A stretch of 64,000 nt of DNA from Romanomermis culicivorax (taxonomy: Eukaryota; Nematoda; Enoplea; Mermithida; Mermithidae): contig CAWUHX010000082.1 of assembly GCA_963922205.1 (NCBI GenBank), forward strand, positions 682,001 to 746,000, read 5' to 3'. The translations under genes were made by a program, and so were the position numbers. The notes under the pieces are model-generated. The model saw only the letters and a list, made by a program, of their open reading frames with translations. It searched no databases and was not told the DNA's origin. Shown here one piece after another: positions 56,909 through 64,000 of the stretch (positions are counted from its first letter, which is position 1; the number at the start of each line of letters is the position of its first letter).

Positions 56909-58088
56909 GACTTTTTGACCACTGGAGTTCATCAGCGGCACTTATTTCGAAATCAGAATCGTGTCCAGCATCATGGAAAACCCTCAAATCAAATTTTTCT
57001 TGGAAAATTAGAAAAAACGACAAAAAACTCCGCAATATCACTGCAAAAAAGCATTAAAAATATCCAATCCCCCCCTTATTTAACCCCCCATAAATCGGTG
57101 CCCCATGTTTGCCGGTATCGCGCCGAAAGCGGTACCGGAAACTTGAATATACCCAAAGAGTAGTTTTCTGAGTTTTCAGTCAGGCAATTTGAATTTCAAA
57201 GACAAACAACCAAGAATTTGCATTCTTTAATCAGCAAGAACTTCTGCCATTTTCTTCTACTGATGACGTTTCAGTCGTTTCCGAAATGCAAGTTTATGTT
57301 CACGAAAGCCGAAAATTTTCGAAAAAAGGAGAAAAATCTTGATCTTAGTCAAATTACGTCAAAATGTGCAACTTACCGGAAAAATTTGATTCCACGGCCC
57401 AAAGTGTGGTTGCTGTACGCAGATAAAGCTGATGCGCGCTTTCCCATTTTCCGATCGAAAAGAGAATTTTTCGAATACGACATATTTTGTAGAAAAAATA
57501 TTGAATGGTGATAGAATGTTGGTTAGCGATTGTTGCCTTCCCAGGTAAATTATTTCGAAACTTTTTATTGAATCGAAAATTTTTAATTTGTTAATCATGC
57601 CTTCAAAGCATGTATAAATTTCTGTGTCACCAGTGTTTGTTGTTAATTTCTCACTTAGTAATGTGTATAAGAATTGAAGTTTCATAAAACTTTCAGGTGA
57701 AAAAATTTCAATCTCGGGTTATTCCCAAAACTAACACAAATTTGGGCTCATTCGATTTTAGCTTTCCTCAACATCGCCCCTAAGCCAGGCTCTTTGATCG
57801 AGCTTGGTATCTTTCTTAAGCCCCAAGCCTGAGAACTTGATAGAACGAGCAACTCAAATAATTTTACATCTTAAGTTTCGATTGGACCGTTGTTTCGTGT
57901 GTTTTCTGACAGCCCGTCCCAGGGCGACCCGGATGACACAAAATTTATAACAATTATTGAACGGGATCCCAGTTTTACTCCAAAAAGCTATCTCCCTAAT
58001 ATTTTGATTTTATTTTTGTCAACAGGTTATATTGTTGTATTTTTATGTTTTTGAGGAACAATAAATTAAACATTTGTTCAATAAAATT

Positions 58089-61000
58089 ATGCGACGGCCA
58101 AGCAAGCGTATACGCTCCTCGCGAAAAAAAATGACAGATGATCTCGATATTGAAGATGAAGAGGAAGAATGGAGCAATCGTTTGGAAATGTTGAGGCAGC
58201 AGCGAATAAACTTAAAAAATCAACTTAGAGAAGAATCGTCCTCCAATGACGCCGAATCTGTGGAAATGAACGCCGAACCACTATCGATGAGCAAATTTCC
58301 ATCAAGTAAGAAATATCGAGTAGTTCTATGTTCATTATACCGATGCATAAATTAGCTCTAAAGGAGTACGTTTCTAAGTAAAAGCAGTGGAAATGTCGCA
58401 CTGCACTAGTTTTTTTGATGCAGCTACACATAAGTTACTTTCTGGAACTGTTACCTCTGTCGTGCATCAATTTTTAAAAGGATATTTTTCTATGATTAGG
58501 CACGGACAAGAAGGATCTTCCGTCACAGAATTATTGCTCAGAAGAAGATTTAGAAGAGGGCGAAATTCCTAAATGTTAGCTAATTTTTGTCCGTCCATTA
58601 GCCTTAGACTGAGTTTTTCAATATTTCAAGGGTGTTTGGATATGATGGAAAAGAAAACTACAGAAAATTCTAGCGGTAAGTATTAAATGGGAGAGACGAC
58701 AATTGTACGATTATTACCATAACTCAAAATTAGGTCTTGGAAATAGTTTGCCGTCAATTTTGATTCACGTCAGGTTAAGCATCGATTTGGTAAAATCGTC
58801 ATAAATGGAACGGCAGTAGAGAGCCAAAAATCAATTATTGTGGAATCTCAATGGATGTTTGAATCTATTATTATGCTTATCAGACAACCCCATAGGGAGG
58901 GGTATGAGGGGGGTATACCTCTACCTAAAGTCCTAAAAATTGATCGCTGGGTGCCTAATTTTGAGACAAAATGAAGTGTTTAGTCGACATTTAGCCACAC
59001 TACCCCCACAAATTTTCATTTTTACCCCTACCTGGAAAATCTGACCTTGAGGACGCCTTATACTTATAGAGATTTACAGCCGTTTCATTCTTAAAAATAA
59101 TTTGTGTAAATAAAGTGGAGCTGAGTACTATTCTGTAAAATTTAGTGTTGTTAAGTTTAGTAAAAATGGATTCTTCTCTCACAATGACCGCCGATAATGA
59201 AGGAAACTGAGAAAATAGAAAATTTTCGAATGGCCAGTTTTTTATTAATTACAAAATGAACCCAAAATAAACTTCATGCGTGTGGCCCTATCTGGATCTT
59301 GAAAAATTTGAAAAGTTGTTAATTTTTGCATATTGTAAAACTTATATTTTAGATTCAGAAATTCTCGAACCATGCGTAGAACCGAAGCCTGATTGTTCTA
59401 CTGCGACCAAGGTAAACAGGGTTGAATGACGTTGAGCAACGCTTTGTCTTTGCCTTTTTTGCATGACCTGACAAATAAGCTCTGAAATTAATAAGAGGTA
59501 GAAATTTTTCTGAATTGGTTGCATGCAACTTAAATTGAATTCATCTTCGTGCAGGTATCTAAACTAGTTGTCGATCAAAATATGGAACCACAGCGCAACA
59601 AACCTGCGATTAAAAGTAAGTAGCAATTAGCATAAGACAATGCCATTCAAAAGTGTCGTAAAGTGTAAATTTATGAATCTGACATCTGTTCTTTATGTGT
59701 ATCTAAATGGTCGTGTCAGTTAGTGATTCTATGATTTTATTTTTTGATTTTTATTGATTTTATACAAACTTTGCTTTTGTCTTCATTCATTCGGACATCA
59801 TGCGTATAAGAAAGTATGGATGGTTGGGAAATCAGGTGACTTTAGGGGCGGGTCAAGTTTGAGGCGGGTGTAATTGAAGGAAAAAGGGTCAGTTTGAAAG
59901 TCGGCAAAACTGTTCAAAAATGTCTAAAAATCTAAAACTTATGATGTTCAAATCATTGAAGCTCAAAATTCATGTATGTTCTATTACCAATCATTGGCCA
60001 GGACTTATGGAAACCGAAAATTGAAATTTAAAGTTTAGGTCTTTCGGACTATCAAAAGTAGCCTGCCTACTTTTGATAGTCCGAAACTATTTCAGATTCC
60101 GAATTTTCACACAGAATTGGAAATCTGAAGTGCTTATTGCCCAATAATTGATTTACTCTAAATATCATGACAGACGCAAAGTTGTTAATAAAAGTTTAGT
60201 AAAGCATTTCTATCTGTATTGATTTTTCATAGATAATTACTGAAGAAAAAGAATTTTTTTTCCTTCCAATTTCCAAAAATTTCCAATTCCAATTTTTCCA
60301 ATTTCCAATCTACGGTTGTATTTCAATTCTATTTCCAGTAGCTGTTAACGAATTGAGAATTGCTGCCTCGGAGAAAAATAAATTTCTGATGGATAATCAA
60401 ATTGAATATTGCGGAGAAGTTTGCATCCCAGATGTCCAGCGCGTAAGTTACACAATATTTTTTCCATTTCTGCTGAAAAAAAATAATTTTTCAATTGTCT
60501 TAGACGTTTTCTCGGGTTTGCTGTCTTGTTTTCATCATTGTTTTGGTTGAAAGATTTCTGAGGCAATATTCAGTGCATTACACCATAGTTAATTCAAAAA
60601 ATCATTTTTTAGCGTCAGATGAAAGTATACATCTGTTACGTTAGTGTATTATGAAATCTGCAAGGCTCTTTCGCATTTAGAAGAATTTATTGTACGACTA
60701 TTATTGACACTCGTAGGTTTTGATCGCAAACTAAAAAGTTCGAAGCGGCAATAAGTTAGGATAAGGGCAACGCCCTCTTATATACTTCATTTGGTTTATC
60801 ACATCTTCAAATGGATTGGAACGTGCAGCTACCAGCACAAAGTTTTTGAATTTGTGCGAAACTTCCATCGTGCTGAATCACGGGCCTGAATAAAAAACCA
60901 TCTCCAGTGGCAAAAAATATAGCTATACAAATGTAAAACTGTGGTTGGGCTTGTATATAAATTTTTATTTTCCAGGGTATTGATTTGCAAATGACTACGG

Positions 61001-62293
61001 ACCGGATTTCAATATTGCCGAAGCCGACTTTACGTTGTACGATCAAGGACCAAAAGGGTAATTTAAACCGTAGCCTGTTTTCCTTGTAATACTTGTAAAT
61101 AATGACATTGGAAAGTTAGTGTTATTTCATATTTCTATAATTTCCTACTAAATACGGCATACAGGGCTACAAGGTTTCAAATGAGCTTTACTAACTATTA
61201 ATTTTTATGCAAAGTTACGATAAAAGCTCCGTATGAGTGATTTTGAAGGCAACTTGATTAAATCATCTTTTGATTTGATAGTATTCCCTAGAAACGGACT
61301 AAATAACCCGTTTTTTCAAAAGATTTGTAAATAATGGAATTATAAAGCAAGTAATATTTTATAATTTGATTTTTTCTGCTCATCAGTAGTGATGCCAAAC
61401 TGAAAATATGCAAGCATAGTTACCTAAACCCCTTATAGTCTTCAAGGAAACTTTGACACTATTGTTTACTCTGAAAGCATTGTATAAAAAAATTACTATA
61501 ATTTCATTGATGCCAAATCAAAGCAAAATTCCAATTTTCTTATATGTTCACTGTAATGTAAAGAATACATAATAATGATTGATTTTCGCCTTTCTTGTCA
61601 TAATCATTTAATTAAGATATTAATTTATAGTGATTTTCCAATTAGCGTCTGGGCAATTGCTGATCTTGTTGGTTCGTAATCCAATTTTTGATTAACTGCC
61701 TATTTTTTAAATTTTTTTCAGTCGTGGTCACTGTGCTGGTGTTGAATCGTGTCAATATTTAATTGAAAACACACAATCAAAATGCAAAATCAATCGATTC
61801 AATCAATCAATCAAAAAATCGGCCAATCAAAAATTCAATTTTTCAATCAGTAGGAACTCCTGCTTTTGCTCAGCGCAAATATTGGCGGCCTGTTTTCGGG
61901 TCGAAATTGAGATGGTATTCCTTGTTTTTTCTCCAACTTATCGAAAGTTGTTGATTTTTAGCTGACTTTTTGCTTTCAAGCTAGTTAAAAGCGCCGTTTA
62001 GTCGATCGGGACCTAAAATTACCGCTTTTCTAAAGGGATTTCACATTTTGATCACCGTCACTCCATGAGGTATGTTAAAAAATCTCGAATTATATGTTTT
62101 GTCATTTACAGATATTCAGCTCAGCTGGTCTCATAGCGACTTACCAACTAACTCGTCAAAAATTTTACATTACGAATTGTTCGTTAATATTCCACAAAGA
62201 GAACCAATAAGTGACGCGTGTATTAAAAAAATTCAACCTTTGCGACTCCCAATGGCTTGTACGCTGAACTGCATTGTTAAAAATATACAGTAA
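58089..62293 (+). CDS. ATF7IP/windei-like SETDB1 partner, C-terminal Fn3
   Basis: Predicted nuclear cofactor that stabilises and guides the H3K9 methyltransferase SETDB1. Exons with matching phases: 58089-58305, then an uncertain part at 58394-58572, then 58631-58675, 59353-59411, 59555-59615, 60339-60442, 60976-61057 and 62112-62289/62293. The N-terminus is basic (RRPSKRIRSSRKK), then acidic and coiled-coil-like (EDEEEEWSNRLEMLRQQR). The recognising feature is the C-terminal fibronectin III domain. LPKPTLRCTIKDQK (exon at 60,976) joins in phase to DIQLSWSHSD, and YELF and LRLPMACTLN follow. ATF7IP proteins have KP-L, I-LSW, Y-LF/Y and ALPLPMACTL in the same order. The last ~25 residues of the domain are not seen: the exon either stops at TAA 62,293 or splices at GTAAGA (62,290). 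An in-frame stop (58,062) precedes the ATG. How 58,394-58,572 joins 58,631 is unresolved. Confidence 0.65.
60042..60086. other. 20-bp perfect inverted repeat in ATF7IP-like intron
   Basis: TTTCGGACTATCAAAAGTAG, a 5-base loop (CCTGC), then the exact complement. The hairpin is shorter than a usual miRNA precursor. It may be a deletion remnant of an element with long inverted ends. Confidence 0.7.
61058..62111. other. ATF7IP-like intron before the Fn3 exon
   Basis: A 1.05-kb AT-rich intron (donor GTAATT, acceptor TTTACAG). A TTTTTTTCAG at about 61,721 mimics an acceptor, but the following sequence stops in the required frame. A (CAAT)n-like stretch lies near 61,790-61,860. Confidence 0.6.
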
Positions 62294-63060
62294 GACTCAT
62301 ATTGGTGAATTTTGAACATTAAGAGGCAATAGTAATCTAAACTTAATGGCCTAAAAAATCATACAGGAAGCAAAATCCCGAAAAGTCTTCCAACGTGTAA
62401 TTGGGTGGAAGTACCATAAGTAACCCCAAAGATCGTCGGCCATATGGCCAGCCATTGGGTGATCTCACCACAGGATTTGCTAATCATATGGATAGCCATG
62501 CGATAATGGTAGTCATAGGGACCCCCATATGTTTGGAAGGAAAATACTGAAGAATATCAACGTTTTGATGAAAAATGATCATTTTTGAACAAAAATAGTG
62601 AAAGTGTTCATTTTCTCGGCGCTTCGGGCCATGAATAGATTTATAACGGTTTTTAGACAAAAATTAATATTTTTGAACCATATTTTCTGATGAGAAAATC
62701 GAATTTTTTATCATCGGGAACCATCTACCCCTAAAATTTTGGGCATTTGATGACCCTCCGCCCCCCTCCCAAAAATCGCTTGTCCTCACCCAGACCTTGA
62801 GGATCTTTTACATGTATTCTTTTAAATATACATTTTGTCAAAAATCTCCGCAAGTGTTCGCAACGCTCACAATTTGAACGAATCCTATTACATGAGTTAG
62901 CGCAAGAAAGAGCTTGACCAGTTCTATCCAATGAAACACATTTGCGTAGTAGTTAAAAAGTAGATTTTATTCTAAAAGATCTTGTGTCTAAGCATGATTT
63001 CACGTGCTCAATTTATACTTGTTGAATATCTTGATTGCCGATCGATCATAAATTTCAAGG
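62294..63060. other. 3' flank with repeat patches
   Basis: A repeat patch at 62,615-62,770 (GGCGCTTCGGGCC; CCCCTAAAATTTTGGGC) resembles 42,885-43,015. I found no missing Fn3 exon. An acceptor-like CATACAG at about 62,365 would add only 11 residues before a stop. Confidence 0.5.
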
Positions 63061-63071
63061 TATGATTTTTA

Positions 63072-63680
63072 ATAGGGCTGTTCCGAGATCTCGATCTCGA
63101 CAAATCTCGGTATTTTTCACATCTCGATCTCGGATATTCGATTTCTGCGGATCTCGATCTCGCTCGATCACGGTATTTTTTAAGATTTTATCCGAGATAT
63201 TATTCGAGATTTCTTACATAATTTAGAAAATAATAAGACGTATTAATTTTAATTTTTTTAAAGATTTTTTGAGAAAGGTCAACACGTCAACTTTCTCAAC
63301 TTTTTGAAGCGTTTGTTCTTTTTTTAATGTAAATTCAACTCAAAAGCTTCATGGAAGTATTTTTGGAAAAGTTCTACGCTTCTGCCTCATTGCTTTTTGG
63401 TCAAATTTATGAAAGGTTACGAACAAACAAATGGTTTAAAATTTTTCGAATGATAAACTTCTAGAAATTACGATTTATGAACACAAAATTTAAATCTAAT
63501 TTTTGAAATATATGATCAGAATGATTATCAGAATGCTTTAAAAAGCTCAAAAACACTTAAATAAAGCGTCTGTAAGCCTTTTCAAGCGAAAAAACGAGGA
63601 TTTTAAGATTTTTAAGGATTTATGTAAAATTTGATCCCTTTCCACATTTGTGGGAAAAAGTTCGTGGAAAAAAACAGTGG
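63072..63680. mobile_element. hAT-like elements: CTCGAGAT-motif end and CCACA-motif end
   Basis: A left end TAGGGCTGTTCCGAGATCTCG is followed by repeated TCTCGATCTCG (63,080-63,180). It resembles the TAGGGATGGG ends at 31,275 and 45,260. From about 63,260 the sequence is the reverse complement of the shared core (compare 30,000-30,230). At 63,637-63,680 it ends in TTTCCACATTTGTGGGAAA and TGGAAAAAAACAGTGG. Target duplications were not identified. Confidence 0.55.
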
Positions 63681-63714
63681 ACCAAAGTGGATAAGTGCCA
63701 TTATTTTAATTATC

Positions 63715-64000
63715 ATTATTATGTATTTCCTAACTTAGGCGCAGCTTTAAGCATGTATGCCTTCATTTATCACTCAATCTATAATAGTTTTCATCATGCT
63801 AAACGTATTATATCATGTTTTGACTGCTAATCTTCAATATTTTATCATAATATTTAATGAAAATTCGCATTTTTTCCTTGACGCAGTTTTTGAGAAAAAT
63901 CAATACTTCAAGTCTCTAAGCTTTTTGTAGTGATTATTTCCTTTCTAATGTTAAATCAATTTAAAAGCTTTATGGAAGTAGTTTTTGCAAATTTCTACTA
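63715..64000. mobile_element. Second reverse core copy, runs off the window
   Basis: Reverse-complement match to the shared hAT-like core (compare about 30,150-30,430). The AAGCTTTTTGTAGTGATTAT and AAAGCTTTATGGAAGTAG blocks match there. The cap lies outside the window. Confidence 0.55.

Larger units (their letters stand above)
54716..58088. other. Region between SLC7 and the ATF7IP-like gene
   Basis: The first ~480 bp are the likely SLC7 3' UTR. 56,660-56,908 holds the second telomere-like array. Open frames at 57,218-57,511 (+) and 57,359-57,685 (-) overlap and have no family similarity. I see no other gene. Confidence 0.5.

Noticed and set aside
56656..57163. Long ORFs on both strands across the second hexamer array
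   Set aside because: Leu-Ser and Arg-Leu periodic translations come from the repeat itself, and both strands are open at once.
61722..61860. Exon after TTTTTTTCAG with RGHC...C sequence, resembling an SP-RING start
   Set aside because: The frame required by the preceding exon stops after 12 residues. The Cys/His spacing does not fit SP-RING, and the preceding exon joins the Fn3 exon at 62,112 in exact phase.
1..64000. CRISPR arrays, bacterial operons, tRNA or rRNA genes
   Set aside because: No regular repeat-spacer array or ribosomal sequence. Spliced genes and LTR/LINE/hAT elements show eukaryotic DNA. I found no tRNA that I could fold with confidence by eye.

Overview
The window looks like nuclear DNA of a nematode. 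Three things point that way: degenerate arrays of GCCTAA (the complement of the nematode telomere repeat TTAGGC) near 1.6 kb and 56.7 kb; a split 7TM chemoreceptor of Srx type with NRF in place of DRY; and introns ending in TTTTCAG/TTTCAG. I cannot name the species. The DNA is AT-rich, gene-poor and crowded with transposons. Coding blocks stand out by higher GC.

Layout. 1-3.3 kb: telomere-like hexamers, short repeats and two unassigned candidate exons. 3.3-8.4 kb (-): a three-exon 7TM receptor (321 codons), with a 750-bp mariner-type element in intron 1. 9.1-13.3 kb: an hAT-type MITE and a foldback element. 15.1-17.0 kb plus 29.14-29.26 kb (-): a 5'-truncated CR1/Jockey-like LINE, split by a 12,090-bp Ty3/gypsy retrotransposon (17,047-29,136) with two 1,434-bp LTRs and a 4-bp CAAA duplication. 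29.4-34.2 kb: nested hAT-like elements, with 8-bp target duplications visible at several levels. 38.4-39.8 kb: a PIF/Harbinger-like MITE and an hAT MITE that ends 159 bp before the next gene.

40.0-54.7 kb (+): a complete 12-exon SLC7 light-chain amino acid transporter (529 aa). Its introns carry hAT, Harbinger and pogo/Tigger elements. The pogo element (45,536-46,986) keeps a transposase N-terminus but not the DDE domain. 58.1-62.3 kb (+): most of an ATF7IP/windei-like gene, recognised by its C-terminal fibronectin III domain. 62.3-64 kb: more repeats.

The three host genes are unrelated: chemosensation, amino acid transport, and a chromatin (SETDB1) partner. There is no operon. The most unusual signal is in the repeats. 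Several hAT-like elements share a ~0.8-kb core, yet each copy ends in its own short palindromic motif, repeated at both ends (CCTCA, CCCCA, CAAGCCA, CTGCAC, GGCACAA, CCACA). Two copies seem to carry a new end outside an older one. A second hAT group (ends TAGGGATGGG or similar) also differs mainly in its subterminal hexamer. The gypsy leader carries a ~66-bp-spaced array of CRE-like TGACGTCA sites.
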